NCBI GenBank assembly: GCA_965153455.1
Contig: OZ234502.1
Location: 6,975,495-7,039,494, forward strand
Source: Sphagnum compactum
Lineage: Eukaryota > Bryophyta > Sphagnopsida > Sphagnales
Length of the DNA: 64,000 bases
Direction of reading: 5' to 3'
Shown: piece after piece, positions 1 to 13,304 of the stretch
Layout of the letters: each line of letters begins with the position of its first letter
Numbering within the stretch: the first letter of the stretch is position 1
Notes under the pieces: model-generated
Databases searched by the model: none
The model's input: only the letters and a program-made list of their open reading frames with translations
What the model was told of the DNA's origin: nothing
Translations under genes and position numbers: made by a program

Positions 1-2620
1 ATGATGCAATACATACACATGGGCCACACCTATGAAAACTACCTGGTTTTAGTTAAAGGTGATCGGTGACGATCCAATTCGACAATGTAATACCTATAGC
101 AACTTTAAACCACAATGTTTAAAATGGTTTGAGGTTCCCAAAATCAACACCAATTTTCATGACCCACATCTGGATATTGTAACAAAATAATGGTTTTTTC
201 TTTATGCAACACTTGCACATGGGTGCCAACGAAAATGACTCGATTCTTGTTCATGGTTTGTTAGTTGAAGACATAATTCCAAAGTGCAATATTCACATCC
301 CCTCAAATTGGTCTTCAGAAGGATGGTAAAACCCCAATAAACCAACACTAGTTATTTTGTGACTCATATGCAAATATTGCAAATTTTTGTGGTCCATATG
401 TGGCTATTGCATATTTTCTTTTACATCATGAAGATTTTACAAAACATTATGTACGTATGGCCTAAAAACCTTATGTTTTAGCAATGCATATAAAAGCAAT
501 AAAAGATGGACCTTTTAAGCCCAAGACAAAAATGTTTATCAAAAATCAAAATTATTTTACACATATCTAGATGTCATAAGGGATGATGTTCTCAAATGCA
601 AACCATAGCCTCAATGTACATGATAGGTGGATGGAAATTGTTGAGTCTACAAAACTATGTAAAAAATGTCCATTACACACAATCCTATTTGCACCTTAAT
701 CCCCATTGGGGAGAGAACCTTTTTTATGGGTACCCAAGAAAACCTAAACTAGACAAAAGAAATAAAAATAAAAATAGGTGGGTATGAAGGCATACCATCC
801 ATGGACACTATGAAAAAATCTTGTCCACCAAAACCACATTACCTTGCAATCAGAGCTCCAAAAAAATTAATACAACTACATTATAATTAGAGCATGGAAA
901 TACAAGTAATTAATAAATAAAATTACACCTCAGAAAATCAAGGAGTTATACTATAATTGCAACTTAGTTGCAAATGAGACACTTATATGGTGTAATGTAC
1001 ACATCATACATACGGATGTAGTCAATCATGTTTGACTTTTTGGGCAAATTGCATTTTATTTACATGTGGCAACTACTTTACAATTATTGTAAATGTAACA
1101 CCCAATCAACAATTATGTTGCAACTAATGTATAACTTCGACACATATGATCATGTCGTGTAGTTATGTTTTCACCCCTATTAAATCTAACACTTACAATT
1201 AGTTGTCAATTATGATTCCCATTGATACAACTAATTATGTAACTATGTTGTCAGTATGTTACCACTAAAAAAAATAAAAAATCCACGATTTTGAAACTAT
1301 TGTTCAATTTTTAATAGGTTTATAAGTAAACAAATTCATATTCAATAATGATTTTTTTCAATAAACTATCAATCATTACATAGTCATTGACATTTAAAAG
1401 TTACTTGAATTAATCAATCTAATTTATATTATTATTATTATTATTATTTATTTATTAATTAAAACACTTAATTTAAAATTCAAATTATTAATTATTAATT
1501 AATTGAATTCAAATAATCAATTATCTGAATTGGAATAATTAATTCAAATGACTATTTCAGATAATTAATTGACATATGTAATTATAAAATATTTATTTAT
1601 TTAGTTGTTACGGTTTTAAAATTAAAAATAAACACAAAGAATGTGGGAAACCTTATTTTAGTTGCAATTCAATTTGCAATTAATGTGCAACTAAAAGATT
1701 TAACCGTAAGTTTTCGTCATTGAATTTCATTTCACAAATTATATAAAAAGGTGTTTTTCATGTGTGTTCACATTAAGATACATGTGTCAATTCGAGATGA
1801 GTTCAAAAAAGCTTATTTCTAAAGATAAAACATAAAATAAAATATTTAATATTACATGGCTACTATTTTACGTTCCTACTTACTTACGTACTTAGGGAAG
1901 TAAATAGTTAGTCCTATTTTTTTACTTACATAAGTAAGTGTGTAGTGTAGGTAGGTAGGTAGGTTTGTAGCCTAGGTATGTAGGTATGTCCTACCTACTT
2001 AGTTTTACCTACTTACCCACCTACCTGCTTATGCATGTATTGACCTACTTAGTTACCTAAATAGATTTTTATTTTTTATTTTTTTGAAAATTCAATTAAG
2101 ATGCCATGTGTCACAATCTAAAACCATCATAAATAAAAAATCATAATGGATGGTGGAGATCAATATTTCAAAAATAAATTGCCCCAAAATCCCCATAGTG
2201 TCATGTGTCAAATTTTGATGAATTAATGAAAAATGACGTTAGTATGATGTTACCATAGTAGTTGCAAACTAGTTGCATTAGAGTTATATTATAATGGTTC
2301 CTACATAGTTGTAACTATGTTGCACAAGTTACATATATATATGGTTTCAAATACGGTGAGTTGCATCTGTTGCAACTCATGTAACATGTCCAATAGCACT
2401 CACACTTGTAAAATACGTTGAATTGCAACAAGTTGCAAATGGTCATTGTAATTCAAAAACCTAATTACAACGCTAGTTACAAATCACCCCATTTTCTCAT
2501 AGTGGAATCATTTTGAATTCATGCAAATTAATGATCACGTTTATTTTTTGTTTTTAGGTTGTCTTATTGAGCTCTTGTTCCCAATACATGTTATCCCACA
2601 CCATTTTCATCATTTTTACA
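1..2620. other. AT-rich gene-free DNA with GTTGCAA-type words
   Basis: No coding region is visible. Two clusters, about 955-1260 and 2250-2480, are rich in variants of the near-palindromic word AGTTGCAACT. They flank a very AT-rich core with (ATT)n and AATTAATT runs near 1430-1570. A GTAG/TACC tetranucleotide patch is listed separately. The paired clusters could be the degenerate ends of a foldback transposon, but I could not align them base by base. Confidence 0.4.
1875..2060. repeat. GTAG/TACC tetranucleotide inverted cluster
   Basis: Runs of TACTTAC, GTAAGTAAG and four GGTA units (about 1950-1965) are followed by the complementary TACCTAC runs (1990-2055). Transcribed or single-stranded, this would fold back on itself. 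Related GTAG or TACC patches occur near 3605-3655, 22008-22024, 41317-41335 and 55553-55590. Confidence 0.6.
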
Positions 2621-2629
2621 TACACAGCA

Positions 2630-3345
2630 GATGGTGATTCCTGAGGAAGAGGGTTTGCAAATTCTCATTTTTTTAATGTGTTTGTGGGCATTGCATGAAA
2701 TGCTCCCAACACCCAAGATTAAATGCCTAAGACTTGCAACATTTGATCAAAAGCTAACTATACCAAAAGGGCTTCCACACCTTGGATTTCCCTTCTACAA
2801 ACAACTAAAGGTGATCCTATTTCACATGGGGCTTCACACAAGCTTAAGTAGTTGCCTTTTGATCATTCCGTTGTCAAATCTCATGTGCATCACTTAAGAT
2901 ACATGCATTTATCCAAATGTGATTGTGGCGATAGGGCCCTTCTTCATGAGTTGAAAAAATTCAAAGTTCACATTATATATTGCAAGGTTATGCACCTTCT
3001 TGAAATGTCAATGAGCAACCACTTTGTGGTATATGCAATAAAACCTGTGTCAACTTTGCACACCCATTTTGACCCTAGATTGTTTCAAGCTATCTTGGGC
3101 ATTTAAAAGGCTTCATTTACTCCTTCAATTGCACCCTTTGAACCAAAACTAAAAATGAAGTGTGGGAAATGGCAAAGGGGACCAAAGCTTTTCGATAGCC
3201 AATGCACATGAAAAACAAGATAATGTCAACAAGCTACATGTTTGTTAGCACCCAAACATAATTCTTTTTAGATAACAAAAGGGCAAGAAAGGAGTTTGGA
3301 AATACTTACCTAGAGACAACATTCATTGAAGGTTGTAAGAGTTGT
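2630..3345 (+). pseudogene. decayed coding-like stretch, unrecognised
   Basis: The frame of the open segment 2852-3106 stays protein-like beyond its stop to about 3340. It includes a CDCGDRALLHELKKFKVH stretch and, past the stop, KASFTPSIAPFEPK. The interrupting codons (TAA, TGA, TAG) can all be reached by C-to-T change from CAA, CGA or CAG. I do not recognise the family. It is most likely the body of an old mobile element, since neighbouring decayed frames show the same pattern. It could also be chance openness in AT-rich DNA. Confidence 0.25.
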
Positions 3346-6330
3346 AGGGGTGCCTTGCAACAAAAAAAAAACAAAAATGAAGAAAATTTGTTGTCAATGC
3401 CTTTTAATTCTACAATAAAACAAAAGCAACAAAAAATGACAATGATGAGTTTGTAGTTTGCCATTGACAAGCTTCATTAAAAAAACCAAAAAAATCATGA
3501 AGATTAGCTACATTTCATCATCAACAAGCTTTTTTTTAATCCAAAAAATGATTATAGTTGAGAAGCAATGGCATGGTTGAAAGGCACTAGCATTGTTGGC
3601 AAATACATGAATGTAAGTTGGTAAGTAGGTAAGTAAGTAGGGTCAATAGGTAGGAAGGAGGGTGATTTAATAAGTAGAGAAGTAGATAACAAGATGGCAA
3701 AAAGAAGAAAATGATAGAAATGGAAGGAAACAAAAAAGGTGGGAGGAAAAAGGGAAAAACCAAATTGGACCCAAATTTTTTTTTCCTAAATTGACCTAGA
3801 ACCCAGTCAATGTTCATTTGGTTTTCATCCAACAAAACCCAAAATGGTTTTTTCCCAATTGGTGTGTTGGAGGGAGTTGGTTCATTTTTGGCCCAATCTC
3901 ACTTAAATATATCAAGTCACGATTCATAATAAATTTCCAATGGATTGTGCATTGGTGGGTACTCAATCACTTCTAAGATTTTTATTAGTGTATTTGGAGG
4001 CATGCTTACAAGCATAAATCTTGCAAGGCTTGTATTCTATTTTTTAAAATGCATTGTGACATTTTTTTCCATGATATCCGAAAAATATTAAGGGGGAAAA
4101 ACTTAAATAAAAAATCGTGTCAATTTATATATTTGACAATGCGTTTATAAAGAAAGTTCCAAAAGTAAACACCCTTCAATTCACCTAGGGTGGGTGCAAA
4201 CTTTTGAAACTCCCCACTCCTCGAACATTACCATACACATAATAATTTTACTTGAAAATACAAAAGAAACTTGTATACAATAACACTCCCCCATTGAAGG
4301 CCTTGTCGTTGTAAAAATGATTCCATAGATTCCACCTATTCAAAGGCCTTTCCTAATATTTATCACATTCAACCTAAAGTGTAAATTGTTTTGCAAGCCC
4401 CACCCATAAACAAGAAGAATTCAATAAGATAAAGTGAAAGACTCTTTACATGCTACCGCATGGGCCAATCATTATGGTGAACTAATCAGAATACCATTAT
4501 ATAATATGCATATTTACTAATAAGAAACTAATAAGAAACAATCATTTCCTTTTATTGAACCTTGTGAATACCATTATATTATATGCAAATTTACATTTAG
4601 GTCCAAATTCTTTAAGGTGTACCAAAATCTTTTCACATCATCACCTTTTTTTGTTTTTTTTTTACTTTAATATTTTTTTACCATGTAAAGACACATTTAT
4701 GGATGATTATGATGGAATTCAGAATTGTAATGGTCTAAAATGTAGTCTTTTTGAAATATTTGTTAACTTTCGACTCATTATTTTTTATGGGGATCAAAAT
4801 ATAAGGTAAAAATGGACTACAATAATAACTAGGTCCTTTATGTCCTATGTGGTACACCTTAAAAGATTTTTACCCATCTTAAACCCATTTTCACATTATT
4901 TGAAGGTTATGTACTTTGTTCAAAGTACATTGTATATGGCATTTTATTGTTGCCCATGGATTTGTTCTAAAGCCTTATACTTAAAGGCCAATATATTGTC
5001 TTAATTATTTTCAAAATTGGGTGATTCCAGTGTCACTAAATGAAAGGGGAGGATTGATTGTTATTTCCCACCATTTTAGATGTTTAAGGATTACATCACA
5101 TTTTAAACCACATATGTTATACTTTACTTGATACCCAAAAAACTGAAAACAACATTAGTGACTTAATTGGTCATTTGTAGCATCTTCAATCACAAGTATT
5201 GACTTGATATAAAATTATTGGCATGTGTAAAATTAGATATCTCTTGATTCTCTCTTTAGAAATATCAAGTCTTCCCGACGGCCTCATTGCACAAAACATA
5301 ATGCATATAATTTTTCAAATTAGGAATGAAGACATTAATTTGTTGCAATGTTTTTGTAGTAGTTAGATAGCTTTTTCATGTCGTCATCATCATATAAACA
5401 AAACCCAAATAATCAACTCTTGCCCTTCCCATCAAAAGATATTAGATTACGGTCCCAACCACACATGAATAACATTTTTTTCAAAACCCCAAACTAGTAG
5501 TCTTTACAAGTGAAGCATAGGTCGCCCACTTTTTGGTTACAATCCCAAGAATATAAAGAAAAATCCGACTACAACTACAAAATTCCCATGGTACAAACAT
5601 AAACCCCACTTAGAATTCACATAACAATGAATACTCATTTCCCAATCACACATCCAAACTTCCCAAAAAACCCATCCCTTGTTACTACTCAAGCACATTA
5701 AATTTGAATGAATGTTGCCATCATAGACCAACTTTGCAATCCCCTAGGGATCTTCACCATCTCCTACACATGCCCCTAACCAAAACATTTTAAGGCATAA
5801 CTTTGTTATTTAGCCCTAATCTTCCATCACAATGAAAAGTATAAAAGACTAGAACTTGGAAACACCTAATATCTGCTATGCACATTCCTTTTTCATAGCA
5901 TAAATATTTTTCCAACAACCAAACACCACCTCCCAAAACCTTTATTTAGAATCACATTTTTTTTTTGTTGTCACTCTCATCCTCATCAACATTGCCTTCG
6001 TTTATCTTCAAATCATCACCATATCAAAATAACCAACTTGGTTGTGTCATAATTCACAAATCATAGATGATAATCTTTGGAGAATAAAATCCCCTACCAT
6101 CATCATATTGTATGATGAATGCAACAACAAAATTACTAAATCAACCATCGTCAAAACACCTCACCCACAATCCATTGAAAAATACAAAAAACACATAAAA
6201 CAACTCTATCACTTTGTCTCTTACATTCAGCTACAAACAAACAAAACATATAGATGCCAAATTGAAAAAAAAATCTAAGAAGATGAGTTTTGCTTTCAAA
6301 CCCCTTTAATTTGCAACAATGTTTTTCCCC
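3346..6330. other. AT-rich intergenic DNA
   Basis: No gene or RNA is seen. It contains a short GTAG-rich patch (about 3605-3655) and poly-A/T runs. The short open frames here have no recognisable features. Confidence 0.5.
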
Positions 6331-6468
6331 TTGTGATGTTCCTTATGTGGTATCACATGTTGTTTCCCTTGGGAACATGTTAAGGAACATTGGAAATCCA
6401 TTGGGAAGTTAAAGAACACCATGAAAAACATTTGGGAACTTGGTGGGAACACTCTAGGAACATCACAA
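6331..6468. mobile_element. MITE-like hairpin with 13-bp terminal inverted repeats
   Basis: The left end TTGTGATGTTCCT (6331-6343) is the exact reverse complement of the right end AGGAACATCACAA (6456-6468), giving a 138-bp unit. The interior holds more complementary GTTCC/GGAAC words, including a CATGTT..AACATG hairpin near 6357-6380. No coding capacity, and I saw no clear target duplication. A nonautonomous DNA-transposon derivative is the likeliest explanation; a chance inverted repeat in simple-word DNA is the alternative. Confidence 0.45.
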
Positions 6469-9400
6469 TCCAAAAAAATCAAACTATTTAAAAATCAACT
6501 TTGGAATCATCTTTAAGAATAAGCTAGATCACCCCCAACCTAAACTTTGAACTAAAACTTTATGAAGGTTGGACCCATTGGACCTAAAACCATTGGTCAA
6601 GTAAATTTGACCCAATCCCAAACCTAATGAATTTTCATTTTTAAAAATATTCTTTAGACCTAGAACCAAAGGGTATTCCATTTCACAAAAATATATTTAA
6701 ACCAAATTTGATAGTCATTGTAAAATATAGAATTGGCCATGGACAACATCAATTCTAACCACAAACAAAGTTTTACAGAATATGAAAATTTTACATAGTA
6801 TAAACATGACACACAATAAGGAAATAAAATCATGTGTCTCCCCTTTTCATATTTAGAGCTTTAAGTTCAAACCTGTTAATAATTTCAAGTTATTAAGTGT
6901 TTTTTTAACATGTCCTTGTAACCAAAAAATGGGGGAGGAGAAACCTTAAACAATTGCATAATCTTTCATTTGGATCATACACTTCCAAGGTCACTTTGCA
7001 TATTTTAGTCATGATGTAAGGGCTTTATCATGATTGTTAATCCTTGATCAAAACACACATTTTCAACCCAATTCATAACAAACACAATGTTCAAATGCCT
7101 TTCTTCACATGCCTAGTTCATTCAACATGCATATTAATTAGAAGTGTGCAACAAAAATCGAAATAGATTTATGTACAAATGCCACATGATTTAAGGATAA
7201 ATTGTTCAAAGAAAGTTTGATATATTCCTAGAACAAAAATATGAAAGTAAGTAGCTTGTCAACATGAAGAGCTGTAATTCGCCTCCATACATCTAATTCA
7301 TTAGTTTGTCTATATTCTACTATGCTTATTCCCCTCTCCTTTCATTTGGCTTCTTGCAAAAGCTTTTTCTTGCAAAAACAAGCATGAATGCATGGCATAA
7401 AAAATAATCCTTCACTTTTGTAATGGCACATGCCATGCACATTAATTTAGCCTGCATGAACCCATAAGCATATTCACTATGTTCTACAACCCTTTTCACA
7501 CCACATAAGTAACCATTTGGACCACAATAAAAAGTTTGTGCCCCACAAATAACAACTCAACATACAGATTGGATCAAGGCCTACAAATGTCTACATGGTC
7601 TTTCCCAAAATTTCTCATCTCTATCTTATATCACACACACATCCACCTTTGTCAAGTCATTTATGATCCCTTTTCATCCTTATATATACCAAAAAAATAC
7701 TAACTTTCCCACTTCGGTTCCTTAGAAGCCCTTCTTCTTCCTAGGCTATCACATTTTCACCCAACAATCCTACACCAACTCATTAAACATACGTTTCCCC
7801 TTGTGAATAGCATAAGCCTTTATTTGCTTATTTTGAACTTCATCCACATTTCTAAAATTGTCATGTGTAAATTAGTCAGCAACTTCATCTTAGCAATGAT
7901 CTACATACCTTGAATCACTCCTAAATCCAATTTTCTTCTTGTGGTTCACATAGCATTGCTAATTTGTTATTAGTTAAAAAAGAAGTCATTTCCAAGGACC
8001 CAAGAGACAATATTACATAGGAGAACCTTAGGTAATAAAAGCTATTGAATCAATAATTATTCTCAACATATGATCTATAGTAGGGAGCTAGCTTATTAGA
8101 ACATATAATGTAAGAATTAGGATTGTCATAATAGTTATTTCCTCCAATATCTACTTTAACCAAACATTTTAGCAGGGAAAACTTTATTGAAATTGAAAAC
8201 AAGAAAATAAAAACCTATTCACCAACAAGCTCAAATCAATGGTGATGTGTAATAGTTCGGTAGCCTAAGTATTGTTTCATTACAACAAACACCACTTAAA
8301 TCAATTTATTATGGGTAAGTTACACTTATGTAAGTGATTCCAATAGTAGAAAACTATTGGTCTTAAAATTGAACAATAAAAAACAATCAAAATAGTAGAA
8401 ATTAGGAAGCATGATTTGCACTAGGTAATGCATTTTTTGGAGAATTAAATGCAACAAATAACACTAAAATCATAGAGTTATTTTTATCGATAGATACCTA
8501 AATAAAGGACTCTAGTAGCAAAAAATTCTTGATATTGAAAATAAGAAATAAAACTATTGGGTTAACAATTTTGGGAAATGGTGATTTGTAATAGTTAGGT
8601 AACTAAATACTGTTCTACTACAATAAACAATATTTTAAAAAATATATAATTAAAATTAATAAAAAATGTTAAATAACCTTCCTTTTGGGCCTTCCTTACA
8701 CTCCCTACCCCTTATTTCAACCTCAAACCAACTTGTAAAGTGATTTTTTTATATTAAATTAAGGCTAGAACTCAATACCATAATATTTAATGCATCAAAT
8801 ACAACAACAACAAAGGCATTCAAAAAAGAAAAGAAAAGATGAAATTATGACTACATTGAATTTTGTGATAACTTGAATTTCATTCACCATTTAAGTACAA
8901 TGTACTATTTTACAATTAAAAAAAATCCCCTTCAATGACCAAACTCAAGGTATTAACATTGTGTTGCCTTTATTTTACAAATATTTCTAATATATGTGAA
9001 TTCAACTTTTCAACTAAACATCATCAATTGTCTTCTCACGTTTAAAGTTATTGCATGATTTTTGAAATACGGGCATTTCTTAACATTTAGAGTGGGGACA
9101 ATGAATTAGCCCACACAAGTGCATGAATGGCTTGGAAACCTTACATTAAAACACAACTTTGATTTTTTTTCTTGATCTCATTAAATTAGGTCGGTTATTA
9201 TTGGTATGTACATTTAACATGGTTACTTAATGGACGGAAATCACAACCATTTGCAAAGTTACTAGGACTCTTGACCCATGGTTGGAGGTTACAAATTAAG
9301 TATGGTTCATAAGGTTTTTATCTTATAAGGTCCCACTTTAAATTTTTTTTTTGATAAACTTTCAATTATTAGACAACAATACAAGTTTTGAATCCTCCCT

Positions 9401-10200
9401 TGAAGTTTCTTATGAACATACCCACATGCTTTTCAATGACGCATTGACATGATCAATACATTTTAAATTTAACACCAATACAACTATGTTTTGAAGTTTG
9501 AAAAATCATGTGGACCAAAATATTTTCAATGATTTGTGAAATTTAGTAGTTACAATTTTTTTAAAGAAAATAATATGGAAAGAGGTTAAAAGAAACATTA
9601 TCATCAATCATGTACAATGAGATTGATTGATGAAATAAGACTATGAATCAAGCAAGAGACTTCTACAAGGGCTCCATGAACATTGTTGGCTTACATAGTT
9701 GGGCATGCAAAAGTTTCACTAACAATGTTTGATGACAACATCAAACTCCATCAATTTGAAAATGTATTATGAAATAAATCATGGTGTGTATATAATCAAC
9801 ATCTGAATTATGTTTGAATTTTCACTTTTCATTGAAGATTGTCACCAACAAATCACATGATTTACTTATAATTGTTCAACGAGTTACAAAAGGTCTTGAT
9901 AAAAGAACCTGCCCATTTCATTTTAAGTGTTGATCATGTAGGTATTAGGTACATGATGCTTGAATATGGTCAAACATACTAAATTACAAAAAAAATGATC
10001 AAACAATAGAAAAGTCATTTTAAACATGCCATTGGTTACAAAAGTTCCCTTATTACCATTCATTGCAATTTACAGTTCTATGTATAATTTCACCAAGTTC
10101 CATGCTTTGGAGTACATTGGTCTATAACCTTTCCAAGGCATTCTATTGTTTGCTAGATTCCTTGAGTACTTTCATTCTTTCCTTTTTTGGGTGTTGATGA
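6469..10200. other. AT-rich intergenic DNA
   Basis: No supported gene, RNA or defined repeat. Strongly AT-rich, with very few CG dinucleotides by eye. Confidence 0.5.
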
Positions 10201-12250
10201 ACTAGGGTCCCGTTATTTTATTCATTTATTTGTGATAACATATGAATAGCAAATTGGAATAAAGTAAGAAGCAAAATAGAGCAAGATGCGAAAAAGGTCG
10301 ATTTGAATATAAAACTTCAATACTAATATTTGGAAGATGTCAAAACTTGTACTTGGGAAGAGATTGTAAAGTACTCCCCTATGGTGGCTTTTGAGGTGCG
10401 AGGAGATGGATGCACCAAATACCATCTAGATGTCAAGTTAAGCACCTCACAATAAAAGAAGCAATTGTGAATTGTGATGTGTTTTATCTTCTCTCCCAAA
10501 ATGGTTATGGGTGCAAAAGATGGGATAGCGCCCACCTTTTCAAGTACACGGTACCACCACCGTTGGTAGTAGTACTATTGGAAAGGCTTCTCGCATCTCA
10601 TCTCTTTAGCAACTCGAATTGTCGTGCATGTCTAAAAAGTATGGCGTGATGGCATGCAATGTGGTTCATCGTGCTTTTCAGTCATGGAGAGTTGAATTGT
10701 CGTGTTTGTAGCTTACCAATTGTTGCTGTTCATGCAGCTCTTCGCCCCTTTTTTCCCCCCCAAAATGTGGATTGTAGATTATCAGCTTTTCTTCCTTGTA
10801 TCCGAAATAAAGAAAGAGCCGTGGAAAAAGTCTATCTTTGGAACAATCTTTACCCAGTAAAGACGGAAAAGGCAATCACCCACTTTTTCTCAAAGACAAG
10901 AATCTCTTGAAGAAGGTGTATATAGAAAGAAAGAAATTGCGGGTGCACACTAGAATCACATGACACCATTGACACACACCATTTAAGCTTGCATTCACAC
11001 TTGGTGTTGTTAAAGACTCTAATGTTGTGTCCTCTAATGCCATGCTACTCATTTATGACTTAAACCTGTTTTTATTTAGCCGGAAATTTTATGTTAAGCT
11101 AACATTCACTTAACCTTAAGCTATCGTCCATTTGACATTAGGGGTGCCACCGAAGATCTAAATGTGATCTAGATTTTCATTTAACACTCACTTAACATGA
11201 AATGTGAATGCACCATAATTAAAAACACAAATTTTTGTTTTCTTCCTACTCCCCCCAACGAACGAAAGTGTGATCCATCTATGCCTTTTTGTAGCTATAG
11301 CCCAAGTGCAAAGTTGATATGAACTTTTTTTTTAAAGTGTTCCTAATTTTCCGAGTATTTGATCTCACAAAAGTGGTGATTTTTTTTGGCTTGGGAAAGA
11401 AAAATAAAAATCTACACTGAAAAAAAAAAAACACAATTTATGCTAAGAAAATTCAAGGTTTTTGTCCCAAGAAAAAATCACTGAAATCGATAACTTTGGG
11501 ACTCCCGAGATTCGGTTCGGTTGATGGATCAGCATTTTCAGGACATATTTGTACATCCAGCAAATTGATTCGACCATACCTGGTTAGGTTACGGGAAGCG
11601 ACAAGTGTTCCCCGGACGACTATTGAAGTGGAGAAATAATAATGTGGAGCTGTTGGGCCCAAGTAAATTGGAATGTGTGTGCGCGTGGAATATGGTCTAG
11701 TGGACGGAAACTGACCACTCAAAGAAGCTGACCACTTTACCGGAAGATTGGGTAAGTTACTTTGTATGTTTTTATTTTCATTGCTTGGGAGAGAGCAAGT
11801 GCGGTGTGCATGGAGAGTTCTCCGAACGTGGAGTTTGTTAACACTTGTTTGCCCTTTTTCCCGAGTCTTCCTTCCTTGGTTCCTTCGTGGGAAGGAGGCC
11901 GAATAAATATGTGGCCGTGCAATAGCAAATCTCAACCGAAGAGATTTGTGACTTTCATCAGGCCATCGGGCGGGCACCTATTTGGGGGGTGTGGGGGGGG
12001 GGGTGTACGACACCTTTACTATACAAAAAGGGAGTTGTGCGGCCCATTTGGTCTTGTGATCACTTTGGGACCACCTACGGAATCAATATCCAAATTGGGC
12101 TTTTGGTACTTTCAGCATTTTTGGGGGTTTCTCTTGAAAAAAACAAAAAGGAAAAAGTGGTTGGCTAATTAATTTATTCTTGGAACCTCTTTTGGGGTCA
12201 TTTTGAAGTTTCCACCCCCACCTCCGCACCTCCCCACCTCCCCACTTATG
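10201..12250. other. GC-richer intergenic patch without a recognised gene
   Basis: Base composition rises, with more CG dinucleotides than in the flanks, especially 11450-12000. A 174-codon open frame on the minus strand (11453-11977) and a 136-codon frame on the plus strand (11762-12172) overlap each other. Neither shows a domain I recognise. A run of G lies near 11986-12003. The patch may be a younger insertion or the remains of a gene; I make no functional claim. Confidence 0.3.
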
Positions 12251-13194
12251 AGCTACCATGCATGATGGTTAGTTTGTGGGTAAGGGCTACATAGGCAGGT
12301 TATAGAATTAGCAACAATGCTAACCACAACTTACTTACTTGGGTTACCTACGGAACTGGAAGAACCCAATGGGAAAATGGTTGTTTCCTATTGGGTTTCC
12401 AAATAGCTTTTAACTTCTAAGTCATTTGCTAGAGACTACTAGTTTGGGTAAGCCATGATATACGTTCTTAGCCAATCTCCGTATTAGTCACTAGATTATT
12501 ATCAACTTGATTGATGATTGTAGGCATGATCTTGTAGGATCTATCTCCAAAATTTTATTAAAAAAAAACTTAGATTGAACTTGAACCCTCATTATAATGC
12601 TGGCTGCTTTCAAGAAAATTCATTCGAGGAACAATGCCTGAAATCTTTTGAAAATGTAAAGTCATTTCAATGTTAGAAACTTAATGTCAAGTAAGTAAGT
12701 CATGATAGTAATGACACAAAACATTGATGAAAGCTTGTACAAAAGCAAACTAAACAACAATCAATACCCATGTGAAATTTGCACAATTCAAAATCATTTT
12801 GTGTTTACCAAATTCATTACATATAAATACGGCCCAAAGCTACTTCTAATGACTTAAGAGTGACATTACTTTTAAAACTTTGGTACTAAACTCAAAAAAA
12901 ATGCATTAGTATGGAATTAAACATTTCACAAAAGTAATGCTTCTGTAAACTTGGTACAACAACAATTCAGTTATGATCTCATGTCCCATGCACCCAAGAT
13001 GGTAAAGCTTGTGCAAACCTAATCTACACACTTTGCCAACTACCCTGGTGCCCACCAAAGATTATGACATTCTTTAGGCAAACAAGAAAAAAAGCTGTGC
13101 ATTGCTCGATTATGGCTTGGTCATATAGCACAATTATACCTTAGTGACGGCGGTTGTAGTACAGCCGTTCCATGCAACCAACATGTTGGTAGTC

Positions 13195-13304
13195 TGGTCA
13201 TCGAGCAAGTCATAATGTTTAGAGCAGATTTTAGGTGAGATTTGAGTACTAGTCATCGAGCAAGTGACAATGTTTAGGGCAGGTTTTAAGTGAGAGTTGA
13301 GTAC
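13195..13304. repeat. 55-bp direct tandem duplication
   Basis: Two adjacent copies of a unit beginning around GTCATCGAGCAAGT and ending TTGAGTAC, offset by 55 bp (GTCA at 13197 and 13252). They differ by a few substitutions, so the duplication is not very recent. Confidence 0.75.

Noticed and set aside
11453-11977. 174-codon minus-strand frame as a gene
   Set aside because: No recognisable motif, an overlapping opposite-strand frame of similar quality, and no visible splice or promoter signals. Kept only as a composition note.
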